A stretch of DNA of 64,000 nucleotides from Paraburkholderia acidisoli (GCF_009789675.1 NZ_CP046914.1:186001-250000); one strand, 5' to 3'. Positions 18,626 through 28,148 are shown, counted from the first letter of the stretch. The notes: generated by a model not told the origin, from the letters alone. Program-made: numbers and translations.

Positions 18626-19414
18626 TCAGTGCGCAGGCTGTCCGGCGTACCACGCGGCGGCCGCGTCGATTTCCTCGGGCGTCATGTTGCGGGCGATGTT
18701 GCGCATCTGCTCGGAAATGTCGTTGTGGCGCGTGCCATTCGCGAACGCCTCGAGTTGTGCCGCGGTGTAAGGCGCGGGCAAACCGTCGAGCCACGGGCTG
18801 CCGACCTTGCTGTCCACGCCGCCGTGGCACGCGCCGCACGCGGGAATGTTGCGCATTGGCGCACCCACCGCCACGATGGCGGGCGCGTTGCCGCGTACGC
18901 GCGCGATGGGCGGAATCGACGCGTAATAGGCCGCCAGATCGCGCATGTCCTGATCGGAGAGATCGCGTGCCATGGGCGACATCACGGCGTTCTGGCGCGC
19001 GCCCGTTTGAAAGTCGTGCAATTCCTTGTACACGGCCGTTGCGTACTGGCCCGCGAGATTCGGCGAATTCGCCATGCTCAAGCCGCGTGGGCCGTGGCAC
19101 ATCGTGCAGCGTAGCGAGAGCGTGGCGCCGCGCCCGATCGAAAGGTTGGTCGCGCCGTCGAGCATATGCGGCGCGAGTTCGACCGTGCTGATCTTGTACG
19201 CGGGTACCACCGACGTTTCGCTCGCATGCCAACGGTTCGGCACGCCCGCGGCACTGCAGATCGCGTTCCAGATGCCCTGAAATTGCGCATCTTTTTGCAC
19301 CGAGGGCAGCCACACGAAGCCGATCAACACCGAGACCACAAACGTGAGCACCGTCGCGCCCACGCTCGCGCGAAACCACACGTTGCGAAACGAGAACAGG
19401 CGTTCGTCGCTCAT
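18626..19414 (-). CDS. Di-heme cytochrome c of the B-type oxidase operon
   Basis: 262 residues. The N-terminal anchor WFRASVGATVLTFVVSVLIG is followed by two class I cytochrome c domains with heme sites CTMCH (about residue 105) and CGACH (about 198). The first segment before the heme domains (PSVQKDAQFQGIWNAICSAAG) resembles the linker of oxidase-associated cytochromes. Its start overlaps the stop of the oxidase subunit I gene (ATGA), so the two are coupled. It probably delivers electrons to the oxidase in the periplasm. Confidence 0.9.
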   Translation of the reverse strand: MSDERLFSFRNVWFRASVGATVLTFVVSVLIGFVWLPSVQKDAQFQGIWNAICSAAGVPNRWHASETSVVPAYKISTVELAPHMLDGATNLSIGRGATLSLRCTMCHGPRGLSMANSPNLAGQYATAVYKELHDFQTGARQNAVMSPMARDLSDQDMRDLAAYYASIPPIARVRGNAPAIVAVGAPMRNIPACGACHGGVDSKVGSPWLDGLPAPYTAAQLEAFANGTRHNDISEQMRNIARNMTPEEIDAAAAWYAGQPAH

Positions 19415-21036
19415 CGCTGCGCTCCAATCGGGATCGCGGGCACCGCGGTGTCGGGCGTCGCGAGCAGTTGCGCGATCGGGTAACCGTAATTGGCGATCGT
19501 GAGGGCAATCATCAGCACGATCCACAAGCCGAAGCTGTTGAGCGCGACGGGCAGCGTGGGCGACTCGTGCACGGGCGTGCTGAAGCGATATTCGTCGGGC
19601 TTCACGACCGCCGCGCGATGGCCTTGCAGCAGCACGACGAAGAACAGGATCGCCGAGATCACGAGAATGAAGCCGCCGATCGCGGAGAGCGTCACATACG
19701 GCCCCCAGCTCGCGAGCGCGGGGTCGGTGTAATCGTAGTAGGACATGCGGCGCGGCATGCCGAGCAGACCCACCACATGCCAGGGGAACGTCAGTACGAT
19801 CATGCCGATGAACCACAGCCACAACTGCCAGCGCATGAGCCGCCAGTTCGCGAGCGCGCGGCCCGTGAGTTGCGGCCAGAGATCGTAGGCGATCGCGAAG
19901 TACATGATGACGATGGCGCCGCCGAAGATCAGATGAAAGTGGCCCGTGACCCATTGCGTGTTGTGCACGGGCTGATCGAGCTGATAGCTCATGTTGATGA
20001 GGCCGCCCGCGCCGCCGAAGCCGAGCATGACGAACGAGAACGCGACCGCGAGCATTTGCGGGTTGTGCCACGGTAGCCTGGCGATCCAGCCGAACGGACC
20101 CTTGCCGCCGCGCAGCCGCCCGGCGATCTCCACCGAGGCGCAGATGGTGAACACGGTGAGCAGCGTGGGCACCGAAACCAGCGCCGTGAAGACCGACTGC
20201 ACGAACTTGAAGCCCGAGCCCACCTGCGGGTCGGTGAAGAGATGATGCAGGCCGATCGGCATGGCCACCACGAGAAACAGGATGAAGGAGATGCGCGCCA
20301 TCGAATCGCTGTAGAGGCGCCCGCCAATCGCGCGCGGCACGATCGTGTAATAAGCGATATACGCGGGCATCAGCCAGAAGTAGACGATCGCGTGCAGCGT
20401 CCACGAGAAGAACACGCGCGCGAGGCCCGCGTCGATGGTGCTGCGCAAACCGAGCGCGACGGGCAAGATCATGAACAGCACTTCGATGGCGGCGCCCACG
20501 GCCGTCCATCCCCACAGATACGCGCCCGCCGTGGTCGCGAACATCGCGAGCGGCACGGGCTTGCCGCGGTTGTCGCGCTTCCACGCGGCGAGATTGACGC
20601 CCATCAGCGCAACCCAGATCCACGAGCCCACCACCACGAACACCACGCCGATGTAATAGAACACGTTGCCGATCATCGGCGGATAAAAGGTGTACAGCAC
20701 CGAAGCGAGACCGAGCGCGACCGGCACCGAAGCCGTCACGCCGCCGAGCGCGAGCAGGATGAAGCCGAGCCACGCCCAGCGCACGCCCACGAGCGGCCGC
20801 TTCAACGCGAGTTCGGTCACGGCGTAGCCGAAGCCCATGGCAATGAGCGTGGGAAATGCATAGCCCATGACCGTGCCGTGCTCGGTCACGGAGCGGTAAT
20901 ACAGCTCGGGGTTCTTGAGCATGGGATGCAAAGGACTCCGCACGAGCATCTGCCACGCGCCGAGCAGCAGCGCGACACCGAACAGGATGAACGCGAGCCA
21001 GAAGTGGGCGAGTACGAGTCGCTTGTTATTTAACAC
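19411..21036 (-). CDS. Heme-copper oxidase subunit I, B-type (ba3-like)
   Basis: 541 residues and about 13 membrane helices. TEHGTVMGY carries a heme His. SWTLHAIVYFWLMPAYIAYY is the CuB His followed by Tyr at +4 (cross-linked Tyr) and by Tyr at +11 and +15. These match the K-pathway tyrosines of Thermus ba3 and place the enzyme in the B family, not the A family. GLHHLF gives the CuB His pair and GHFHLIFGG the heme ligands. The GTG at 21036 was chosen because GGAGG lies 7 bases upstream; it overlaps the end of subunit II by 11 bases. Confidence 0.93.
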   Translation of the reverse strand: MLNNKRLVLAHFWLAFILFGVALLLGAWQMLVRSPLHPMLKNPELYYRSVTEHGTVMGYAFPTLIAMGFGYAVTELALKRPLVGVRWAWLGFILLALGGVTASVPVALGLASVLYTFYPPMIGNVFYYIGVVFVVVGSWIWVALMGVNLAAWKRDNRGKPVPLAMFATTAGAYLWGWTAVGAAIEVLFMILPVALGLRSTIDAGLARVFFSWTLHAIVYFWLMPAYIAYYTIVPRAIGGRLYSDSMARISFILFLVVAMPIGLHHLFTDPQVGSGFKFVQSVFTALVSVPTLLTVFTICASVEIAGRLRGGKGPFGWIARLPWHNPQMLAVAFSFVMLGFGGAGGLINMSYQLDQPVHNTQWVTGHFHLIFGGAIVIMYFAIAYDLWPQLTGRALANWRLMRWQLWLWFIGMIVLTFPWHVVGLLGMPRRMSYYDYTDPALASWGPYVTLSAIGGFILVISAILFFVVLLQGHRAAVVKPDEYRFSTPVHESPTLPVALNSFGLWIVLMIALTIANYGYPIAQLLATPDTAVPAIPIGAQR

Positions 21037-21601
21037 AGCTGAGCCTCCGCGCGGCATTGCCGGACTGTGACGCCATCTGCATGAACGTATCGCGATCGAC
21101 GACCTTCACGTGAGCCCACATGCCCTGATGGCCCGTGCCGCAGTATTCGTGGCACGGCATGGTGTGATCGGCGGGCTTGTCGAACGTGGTGCGGAACGTG
21201 GAGACGTAACCGGGTTCGACCATCGAGTTGAGATTCGTGTCGGTGATGAGGAAACCGTGTATGACGTCGGCGCTGGTCGCGCGAAACGTGATGGGCGTAT
21301 TCGCCGGCACCACGATGCATTGCGGCGTGAACGAGTACTGCTGGGCGACCACGCGTACGGTCACGGACCCGTCGGTTTCCACCGCGCTGCCGAGGTTCGA
21401 TTCGACGAATTCGCCGGACACGTGCAGCGTTTCCGGGTCCACGGTCTCAACGCGCGAAGGCGGCATCATGGCCCAATGCAGGCCCGTGAACACGACCATC
21501 GCCACGAGCACGAGGACGAGCAGCACCATGAAGATCGCCCAGCGTCGCTCGACGCGCGCGGCGATCTCGGCACTGGCGTGGTTATCGAGTGGGTTCGACA
21601 T
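21026..21601 (-). CDS. Cytochrome c oxidase subunit II with CuA site
   Basis: 191 residues. A single N-terminal membrane helix (WAIFMVLLVLVLVAMVVFTG) is followed by a cupredoxin domain. CuA ligands are all present: His in DVIHGFLI and C-x3-C-x3-H-x2-M in CHEYCGTGHQGMW. The single helix and short length are typical of ba3-type subunit II. It accepts electrons from cytochrome c and passes them to subunit I, encoded just downstream with overlap. Confidence 0.93.
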   Translation of the reverse strand: MSNPLDNHASAEIAARVERRWAIFMVLLVLVLVAMVVFTGLHWAMMPPSRVETVDPETLHVSGEFVESNLGSAVETDGSVTVRVVAQQYSFTPQCIVVPANTPITFRATSADVIHGFLITDTNLNSMVEPGYVSTFRTTFDKPADHTMPCHEYCGTGHQGMWAHVKVVDRDTFMQMASQSGNAARRLSCVK

Positions 21602-21638
21602 GAGGCCGGGCCTTTGTGATCAAGATGGTCTATTCGAA

Positions 21639-21821
21639 CTATTGAATGACGCCGCGCGGCAGAAACACGAAAAAGTAGAACGCGAACCAGATCGCCGCGA
21701 CGATGGCCGTGGCGATGCTCGCCAGGGCGAGCGCGCCGCCCGGCCCGCTGCGTACGATCTCGTCGACTTGTTCGTGTTGCGGGCGCTCGCCCGGTTGTTC
21801 GGCAACGGGTGTCTCGATCAT
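21639..21821 (-). CDS. Small one-helix oxidase subunit (subunit IIa-like)
   Basis: 60 residues. A charged N-terminus is followed by one membrane helix (ALALASIATAIVAAIWFAFY, then FFVFLPRGVIQ). Small one-helix subunits of this kind (subunit IIa) occur in B-type oxidases. The position, between the cytochrome gene and subunit II and 37 bases before subunit II, supports that role. There is no enzymatic motif. Confidence 0.7.
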   Translation of the reverse strand: MIETPVAEQPGERPQHEQVDEIVRSGPGGALALASIATAIVAAIWFAFYFFVFLPRGVIQ

Positions 21822-21828
21822 GACGGCC

Positions 21829-23151
21829 TCAGAAAAGCGGCGCCGAGCGCAGCGCGTTCACTTCGTGCACGGAAACGGGCGTACCGTGATTGCCCCACGC
21901 CGTGCGGATATAGGTGACCACGGCCGCCACTTCCTCGTCGGAGAGCGACTGCGCGAAAGGCGGCATGCCGTACGGCATGGGATTCTTTTTCGTGCCCGGC
22001 GCATAACCGCCGTTCAGTACCATGCGAATCGGATTCACCGAGGAATTCATCTGAATCGACTGGTTGTTCGCGAGCGGCGGGAAATGCGGCAGCTTGCCCT
22101 GGCCTTCGGTGGCATGACACAGCGCGCACTGCGCGTCGTAGATCTTCTTGCCGAGCGGTGCAAGTCGCGCGCCTTCCTCGGTCATGAAGCTCGTTTTCGG
22201 CGCTTTGTCGACTTCGTTCGAACGACCCGGCAGCGACTTCAGATACACGGCCACGGCACGCACGTCGTCTTCGTCGAGATACTGGAAGCTGTCGTAGACG
22301 ACCTCCGCCATCGGCCCGTACACGGCGCCGCGATTCGACACGCCCGCGTGCAGCAAGTCGACGATATCGTCGATGCTCCAGTCGCCGAGACCGGCTTCCT
22401 TGTTCGACGTGAGCGAGGGTGCGTACCAGTTCTGCACGGGAATCAGGCCGCCCTGGAATTGCTTCGAGGCCGAGTTGCCGCCGAGCGCATTGATCGCCGT
22501 GTGACACATCGTGCAGTGCCCGAGTCCTTCCACGAGATACGCCCCGCGATTCCATTCCACCGACTGGGTGGGATCGGGCTTGAACTCGCCGGGCCGGAAG
22601 AACAGCGTGCGCCAGCCGAGCAGCAGCGAGCGCTGGTTGTACGGAAAGCGCAGGTCGTGCGGGCGATTGGCCTGATGCACGGCCGGCGTGGATTGCAGGT
22701 ACGCGAAGATCGCGTCGGAGTCGGCGCGCGTGACCTTGGTGTACGACGCGAACGGCATGGCGGGATAAAGCAGCGTGCCGTCGCGCGACTTGCCGTCGTG
22801 CAGCATGCGATAGAACTCGGCGGCGGTCCATGCGCCGATGCCATATTGCCTGTCGGAAGAGATATTCGGCGTATAGAGCGTGCCGAAGGGCGTCTCCATT
22901 GGCCGGCCGCCGCCGAACATCGGCATGGAAGGCACCGTGTGGCACGCGATGCAGTCGCCAGCGCGCGCGAGATATTCGCCGCGCGCGATCAACGCAGCAT
23001 TCGATGCGGTCGGTGCGCTACTCGCGGAGCTGGCGCCGGGCGCGGCCGTTTGCGCGAACGTGGCGGCAGTGCCAGCACCCAGCACGGCGCACGCAAGCAG
23101 GGCAGCGCGACGCAGGAACGATGAGGGGAGAAGGGTTCGAAGTCTGCGCAC
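21829..23151 (-). CDS. Tri-heme cytochrome c (alcohol/gluconate dehydrogenase cytochrome-subunit type)
   Basis: About 440 residues with a signal peptide (SSFLRRAALLACAVLGAG, cleavage near TFAQ). Three heme sites are present: CIACH, CTMCH and CALCH. The layout is that of the cytochrome subunit of quinoprotein alcohol or gluconate dehydrogenases, but no dehydrogenase gene is adjacent. It probably carries electrons to the oxidase encoded downstream. The start is uncertain: a GTG at 23151 gives a normal signal peptide; the open frame extends upstream over the preceding gene. Confidence 0.85.
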   Translation of the reverse strand: MRRLRTLLPSSFLRRAALLACAVLGAGTAATFAQTAAPGASSASSAPTASNAALIARGEYLARAGDCIACHTVPSMPMFGGGRPMETPFGTLYTPNISSDRQYGIGAWTAAEFYRMLHDGKSRDGTLLYPAMPFASYTKVTRADSDAIFAYLQSTPAVHQANRPHDLRFPYNQRSLLLGWRTLFFRPGEFKPDPTQSVEWNRGAYLVEGLGHCTMCHTAINALGGNSASKQFQGGLIPVQNWYAPSLTSNKEAGLGDWSIDDIVDLLHAGVSNRGAVYGPMAEVVYDSFQYLDEDDVRAVAVYLKSLPGRSNEVDKAPKTSFMTEEGARLAPLGKKIYDAQCALCHATEGQGKLPHFPPLANNQSIQMNSSVNPIRMVLNGGYAPGTKKNPMPYGMPPFAQSLSDEEVAAVVTYIRTAWGNHGTPVSVHEVNALRSAPLF

Positions 23152-23164
23152 GTCGATACCCCGG

Positions 23165-23893
23165 CTAGTTGTGAACGCCGCCGCACGCCATCGGCAGCGG
23201 CGCGGGCGCCGCGGGCGTGGGGTCGGCAGGCGCGGGTTGCGAGGCGAGCCACGCGGCGATGGCGGTGATGTCGCGGTCGGCGAGACGCGTCGCGACGTCG
23301 TGCATGCAGTCGGGGCTCGCGGCGCGGCGCGTGCCGTAACGGAACGCGCCCAGTTGCGCACTGATGTAATTCGCATGCAGACCCACGAGACCCGGAATGG
23401 CGGGTTCCATACCGGTTAGCGAGGCGCCGTGACAGCTCGCGCACGCGGGCACCTTGCGATTGGGCGCGCCGTTCGTGACGAGTTCCTTGCCGAGCGCGAG
23501 CGTGGCCGCGTCGACCGTGGGCGCGGCGGGCGGCGGATAGGGCGGATGCTGCTGCGCGAAGAACTCGGCGATCTGCTTCAGGTACGCGTCGGGCAGATAC
23601 GCGAGCAGATAGTTCATGGGCGGATAGCTGCGGCCACCGTCGCGAAACGCGATCAGCTGGTTGTACAGATAGCCCGCTGGCTTGCCCGAGAGACGCGGGA
23701 AGTAGTCGTTGTCGGTGCCTTCGCCATGCGCGCCGTGACAGGCGGCGCAACCGAGGACGCGCGCCTGCATCGTGTCAGGCGCGCGCTCGGCGGCCGGCGC
23801 CGCGAAGAGCGGCGCGCACGGCAGCGCAAGCGCAAGAATGAGGAGAACGATGCGATGGCTCAATGATTCCCTCGTTGCGGTGTGTGACGGCAC
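23165..23893 (-). CDS. Di-heme cytochrome c (c4-like)
   Basis: 242 residues. A signal peptide (IVLLILALALPCAPLFAAPA) is followed by two class I cytochrome domains with CAACH and CASCH sites and the GKPAGYLYNQLIAFRDGGR stretch common in c4 cytochromes. The C-terminus is Pro/Ala-rich. It is the first gene of the oxidase operon and likely a periplasmic electron carrier. Confidence 0.88.
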   Translation of the reverse strand: MPSHTATRESLSHRIVLLILALALPCAPLFAAPAAERAPDTMQARVLGCAACHGAHGEGTDNDYFPRLSGKPAGYLYNQLIAFRDGGRSYPPMNYLLAYLPDAYLKQIAEFFAQQHPPYPPPAAPTVDAATLALGKELVTNGAPNRKVPACASCHGASLTGMEPAIPGLVGLHANYISAQLGAFRYGTRRAASPDCMHDVATRLADRDITAIAAWLASQPAPADPTPAAPAPLPMACGGVHN

Positions 23894-24312
23894 AAACGCG
23901 ATGCGATTCGATATCAGTTGAGGCGTCGTCCGTGGGGACCGGAATTATCTTGGCGTGCGGGCGCGCTTCCTCTGAAACACATTATGGGAGAAAAAAGAAA
24001 ATGAGCGCCGGGAATCTGCGCAAAATTCATCGCGATCGAGTGTCGCACTCAGTACGTTTGCTAACGCAACAATATGCGTTTTCCCTGCGACCGCATTATT
24101 TACATTGGCATCCTAACTATTAATCGAGCCAATATCGCAGTGAGTTTTTCCGTGTCATGCGAGACGGTGACTGGCGGCCCTCGCGGGTCATCCTATGTCG
24201 CAGGGTTCGCAATGCGCGCGTCGCAGCGAGGCGTTTGCGCGAGCGCGAAGCACGCCGCATGGGTTATACGACAACGTATAATGGACAACGACAGATAACA
24301 GGAGAGCCCCAC
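23894..24312. other. Divergent intergenic region, oxidase operon / FadR gene
   Basis: 419 bases with no supportable gene. The middle (about 23995-24135) is AT-richer than the surroundings and probably holds promoters for the oxidase operon (minus) and the FadR gene (plus). Near the plus-strand gene it contains the palindrome listed separately. No terminator was recognised. Confidence 0.6.
24265..24282. promoter_or_regulatory. FadR-type operator palindrome upstream of its own gene
   Basis: TTATACG and CGTATAA form perfect 7-bp arms around a 4-bp spacer (ACAA), about 30 bases before the regulator ATG. Position and symmetry suggest autoregulation by the GntR/FadR protein. Confidence 0.6.
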
Positions 24313-25074
24313 ATGGCGGAGTCGCTTGGCACGCCTGCCTCCCCCGCGAACAGCCCCATTACCCCGCGTGGCCGCAATCTCGCCGGGCAGGTCGTGAATT
24401 ACATCAGCGAGCAGATCGCCTCGCGGGCGCTCAAGGCCGGCGACAAACTGCCCACCGAGAGCAGCCTCATGACGCAACTCGGCGTGAGCCGCACCGTGGT
24501 GCGCGAAGCCATTTCGCGTTTGCAGGCCATGTCGGTGATCGAAACGCGTCACGGCATCGGCAGCTTCGTGCTCGAACCGCGCCGCGAACCGCTCGACCTG
24601 GAGATGGTGCCGGCCGCCACGCTCAACGACGTGCTCTGCGTGCTCGAACTGCGTATCAGCCTCGAAACCGAAGCGGCGGGGCTCGCCGCGCAACGCGCGA
24701 GCGAACGCGACCTGGCTGCGCTGCGCACGGCGCTCGACACACTCGACGTGGCCACGCGCACCGGCGGCGACAGTTCGGGCGCCGACCTCGAGTTTCATAT
24801 CTGCGTGGCACGCGCCACGGGCAACCGTTATTTCGTCGACATCCTCACGCAGATGGGTGCGGCGCTCATTCCGCGGCATCGCGTCAATTCGGCGAGCATC
24901 GCGCACCGCGACCCGAAGGCGTACGCGGAACTCGTCAACCGCGAGCACGAAAGCATCTTCGACGCGATTGCGCGCCACGATCCCGACGGCGCGCGCGCGG
25001 CCATGCGCATGCATTTGTCGAGCAGCCGGGAACGGCTGCGGCGCGCGGCGGCGGAGTCGGGCGAACCCGTCTGA
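24313..25074 (+). CDS. FadR-subfamily GntR regulator of the glucarate operon
   Basis: 253 residues. Residues about 20-85 are the winged helix (LPTESSLMTQLGVSRTVVRE, then RHGIGSFVLEP). Residues about 105-240 are an FCD effector domain with metal/ligand residues in DLEFHICVARATGN and EHESIFDAIARHD. An AGGAG ribosome site precedes the ATG at 24313. The glucarate operon follows on the same strand, so it is the likely local repressor with a sugar acid as inducer. Confidence 0.9.
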   Translation: MAESLGTPASPANSPITPRGRNLAGQVVNYISEQIASRALKAGDKLPTESSLMTQLGVSRTVVREAISRLQAMSVIETRHGIGSFVLEPRREPLDLEMVPAATLNDVLCVLELRISLETEAAGLAAQRASERDLAALRTALDTLDVATRTGGDSSGADLEFHICVARATGNRYFVDILTQMGAALIPRHRVNSASIAHRDPKAYAELVNREHESIFDAIARHDPDGARAAMRMHLSSSRERLRRAAAESGEPV

Positions 25075-25132
25075 ACGGGCAGGGCGGCGACTGGAGACGG
25101 TTGCCGCGCCAGAATTTGCTGCGCTTTCGCTC

Positions 25133-25158
25133 CATGTTGTATGATGTCTTATAACATG
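25133..25158. promoter_or_regulatory. Imperfect 12-bp inverted repeat upstream of glucarate operon
   Basis: CATGTTGTATGA and TCTTATAACATG are inverted arms with two mismatches and a 2-bp spacer. It contains the half-site TTGTATGATG and lies about 185 bases upstream of the transporter start. Candidate FadR-type operator. Confidence 0.55.
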
Positions 25159-25242
25159 AGGCAATCGCTCGATCTCGTGACCGGAAGCCCTTTCCGCACG
25201 GGTTTTGCAGAAAATTTTGCGGAAAATTGAGGGTTTACACCA

Positions 25243-25284
25243 CATCAGACAACCGGAAAGTGTGCTTAAAATGTCATCAGACAA
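25243..25284 (+). promoter_or_regulatory. Two direct copies of CATCAGACAA upstream of the glucarate transporter
   Basis: CATCAGACAA occurs at 25243-25252 and 25275-25284, 32 bp apart (about three helical turns). Its complement TTGTCTGATG matches the half-site in the neighbouring palindrome except one base. Likely regulator half-sites for the transporter-gudD-kdgD promoter. Confidence 0.5.
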
Positions 25285-25341
25285 CGTACCACGAAGTATG
25301 ATGCATGCGCGCCCCGGTGCGCCGATCAGGAGACAACCTCG

Positions 25342-26673
25342 ATGTCCGCTTCCGTTCACCGTCATGACAACCTGCTGGACTCGGCCAGCGCCAAGGTCAT
25401 GCGGCACGTGCTGCCGCTCTTTCTCATCATGTTCATCGCGAACTACATCGACCGTGTGAACGTCGGTTTCGCGAACACGCACATGGAAGCCGACCTCGGG
25501 CTTTCGGCGGCCGCCTACGGTCTGGGCAGCGGTCTGTTCTTCGTCGGCTATGCGCTGTTCGAAGTGCCGTCGAACATGCTGATGCAGAAGTACGGCGCGC
25601 GCGCGTGGCTCACGCGCATCATGGGCACGTGGGGTATCGTTGCCGGCGCGATGGCGTTTGTGCAAAACGACACCTCGTTCTACGTATTGCGCTTTCTGCT
25701 CGGCATTGCGGAAGCCGGCTTCTTTCCCGGCGTGGTCTATTACTTTGCGCAGTGGCTGCCGCAGAAGGCGCGCGGCAAGGCCGTGGCCGTGTTCCTCGCG
25801 GGCTCGGCGTTCGCCTCGGTGCTCTCCGGTCCCATCACCGGTGCGCTGCTCTCGGTGCGCGGTCTCGGCCTCGCCGGCTGGCAGTGGATGTTCCTGATCG
25901 AAGGCGGCTTCTCCATCGTGCTGTGCGGCGCGAGCTGGTTGTTGCTGAAGTCGCGCATTCGCGACGCGCACTGGCTCACGCGCGACGAGCAGGGCGCGCT
26001 CGAAACGTATATGGCGCGCGAGCAGGCCGAACGCGAAGCCGCCACGGGCGCGCACGTTCCCGTGCTGCGTTTGCTGCGCGATCCGCAAATCGTGCTGTTC
26101 TGCTTCCTCTACTTCGCGATCCAGCTCACGATCTACGCGGCCACGTTCTGGCTGCCCACCATCATCCGCAAGATGGGCGGCCTCAGCGATTTCCAGGTGG
26201 GTCTCTACAACGCCATTCCGTGGATGATCGCCATCGTCGCGATGTATTGCTTCGCGATCCTCTCCGCGAAATACCGCTTTCAGCAAGCATGGCTCGCGCT
26301 GGCGCTGGTGATTGCCGCGTGCGGCCTGTTCGCGTCCACGTCGGCGAATCCCGTGTTCTCGTTCGTGGCGATCTGTTTTTCGGCGATCGGTTTCAAGGCC
26401 GCTTCGTCGCTGTTCTGGCCCATGCCGCAAGGCTATCTCGACGCCCGCGTGGCCGCCGCCGTGATCGCGCTCATCAACTCGCTCGGTAATCTGGGCGGTT
26501 TCTTCGCGCCCGCCACCTTCGGTTATCTGCAGCAGCACACGGGCTCGATCACGGGCGGCCTCTACGGTCTGGGCGTGACCTCGCTGATCGCCGCGGCGGC
26601 CGCGTTTCTCGCGCGCAACAAGCCCACACGCCGCGCGCCCACCGAAGAACAAGTGCATCGCGGCGCGCATTGA
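25342..26673 (+). CDS. MFS transporter, anion:cation symporter family (glucarate/galactarate type)
   Basis: 443 residues and 12 membrane segments. MFIANYIDRVNVGFANTHM and FEVPSNMLMQKYGARAWLTRIM are the family signature of GudP/GarP/phthalate-type symporters. Located directly upstream of gudD and kdgD, it is the probable D-glucarate (or galactarate) uptake system. A GGAGAC ribosome site lies 10 bases before the ATG. Confidence 0.93.
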   Translation: MSASVHRHDNLLDSASAKVMRHVLPLFLIMFIANYIDRVNVGFANTHMEADLGLSAAAYGLGSGLFFVGYALFEVPSNMLMQKYGARAWLTRIMGTWGIVAGAMAFVQNDTSFYVLRFLLGIAEAGFFPGVVYYFAQWLPQKARGKAVAVFLAGSAFASVLSGPITGALLSVRGLGLAGWQWMFLIEGGFSIVLCGASWLLLKSRIRDAHWLTRDEQGALETYMAREQAEREAATGAHVPVLRLLRDPQIVLFCFLYFAIQLTIYAATFWLPTIIRKMGGLSDFQVGLYNAIPWMIAIVAMYCFAILSAKYRFQQAWLALALVIAACGLFASTSANPVFSFVAICFSAIGFKAASSLFWPMPQGYLDARVAAAVIALINSLGNLGGFFAPATFGYLQQHTGSITGGLYGLGVTSLIAAAAAFLARNKPTRRAPTEEQVHRGAH

Positions 26674-26744
26674 GCACCCGACATCGATCCATACGCAAAT
26701 CGTCTCGATCCTTTTATCCGCTGAATCTTCACAGGTAACACGTC

Positions 26745-28094
26745 ATGTCCACCTCCACCGTTCGATCCCACGCCACGCCCGTCGTGACCGAGTTGCGCGT
26801 CGTTCCCGTTGCGGGCCGCGACAGCATGCTGCTGAACCTGAGCGGCGCACACGGCCCGTTCTTCACGCGCAACGTGGTGCTGTTGCGCGACAGCGCGGGC
26901 AATACCGGCGTGGGCGAAGTGCCGGGCGGCGAAGCGATCCGCAAGACGCTCGACGACGCGCGCGCGTTCGTGGTCGGCCAGTCGATCGGCAATCTGCAGG
27001 CCGTGCTCAACACGGTGCGCAAGCAGTTCGCCGACCGCGATTCGGGCGGCCGCGGCCTGCAAACCTTCGACCTGCGCACGACCATTCACGCGGTCACGGC
27101 GCTCGAAGCGGCGCTGCTCGACCTGCTCGGTCAGCATCTGAACGTGCCGGTCGCCGCGTTGCTCGGTGAAGGCCAGCAGCGCAGCGAAGTGGAAATGCTC
27201 GGCTATCTGTTCTTTATCGGCGATCGCAACAAGACCGACCTGCCGTACGCGAGCGGTGCCGAGGGCCGCGACGCGTGGGAGCGCGTGCGCACCGAAGTCG
27301 CCATGACGCCCGAAGCCGTGGTGCGTCTCGCCGAAGCCGCGCAGGCGCGTTACGGCTTCAACGACTTCAAGCTCAAGGGCGGCGTACTGGCCGGCGACGC
27401 CGAAATCGAAGCCGTCACCGCGCTCGCCGAACGCTTCCCGCAAGCGCGCGTGACGCTCGACCCGAACGGCGCGTGGTCGCTCGCCGAAGCCATTCGCCTG
27501 TGCCGCGACCAGCACGACGTGCTTGCTTATGCCGAAGACCCGTGCGGTGCCGAGAACGGCTATTCGGGCCGCGAAGTGATGGCCGAATTCCGCCGCGCTA
27601 CGGGCTTACCCACGGCCACCAACATGATCGCGACCGACTGGCGCCAGATGGGTCACGCCATCCAGCTGCAATCCGTCGATATCCCGCTCGCCGATCCGCA
27701 TTTCTGGACCATGCAGGGTTCGGTGCGCGTCGCGCAGATGTGCAACGACTGGGGCCTCACGTGGGGTTCGCACTCGAACAATCACTTCGACATTTCGCTC
27801 GCGATGTTCACGCACGTGGCCGCTGCCGCGCCGGGCAAGATCACCGCGATCGACACGCACTGGATCTGGCAGGACGGCCAGTTCCTCACGCGCGATCCGC
27901 TGCAGATCGTGGGCGGCAAGGTGCAGGTGCCGCAGAAGCCGGGCCTCGGCATCGAAGTCGACATGGACGCGCTGGACAAGGCGCACGCGCTGTATCAGGA
28001 ACATGGTCTCGGCGCGCGCGACGACGCGATGGCCATGCAATACCTCGTTCCGAACTGGAAATTCGACAACAAGCGCCCGTGCCTCGTGCGCTGA
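26745..28094 (+). CDS. gudD: Glucarate dehydratase
   Basis: 449 residues, the usual size. Enolase-superfamily catalytic residues are visible: the KxK pair in FNDFKLKGG, metal ligands in [10 protein letters not shown] and YAEDPCG, and the His-Asp region in [11 protein letters not shown]. The enzyme converts D-glucarate to 5-dehydro-4-deoxy-D-glucarate in the cytoplasm. The next gene encodes the following enzyme of the pathway. Confidence 0.97.
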   Translation: MSTSTVRSHATPVVTELRVVPVAGRDSMLLNLSGAHGPFFTRNVVLLRDSAGNTGVGEVPGGEAIRKTLDDARAFVVGQSIGNLQAVLNTVRKQFADRDSGGRGLQTFDLRTTIHAVTALEAALLDLLGQHLNVPVAALLGEGQQRSEVEMLGYLFFIGDRNKTDLPYASGAEGRDAWERVRTEVAMTPEAVVRLAEAAQARYGFNDFKLKGGVLAGDAEIEAVTALAERFPQARVTLDPNGAWSLAEAIRLCRDQHDVLAYAEDPCGAENGYSGREVMAEFRRATGLPTATNMIATDWRQMGHAIQLQSVDIPLADPHFWTMQGSVRVAQMCNDWGLTWGSHSNNHFDISLAMFTHVAAAAPGKITAIDTHWIWQDGQFLTRDPLQIVGGKVQVPQKPGLGIEVDMDALDKAHALYQEHGLGARDDAMAMQYLVPNWKFDNKRPCLVR

Positions 28095-28148
28095 TATCGA
28101 ACCACTCACCCTTATTTAGCGTCACTCATTCATCCGAGGATCAAGATC

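Noticed and set aside
18626..20956. Apparent long fusion ending in the di-heme cytochrome
   Set aside because: Its first 500 residues are an out-of-frame reading of the oxidase subunit I gene. The cytochrome begins at 19414.
24193..26670. 825-residue minus-strand open frame opposite the FadR and transporter genes
   Set aside because: No recognisable domains, Arg/His/Glu-rich composition typical of antisense frames in GC-rich DNA.
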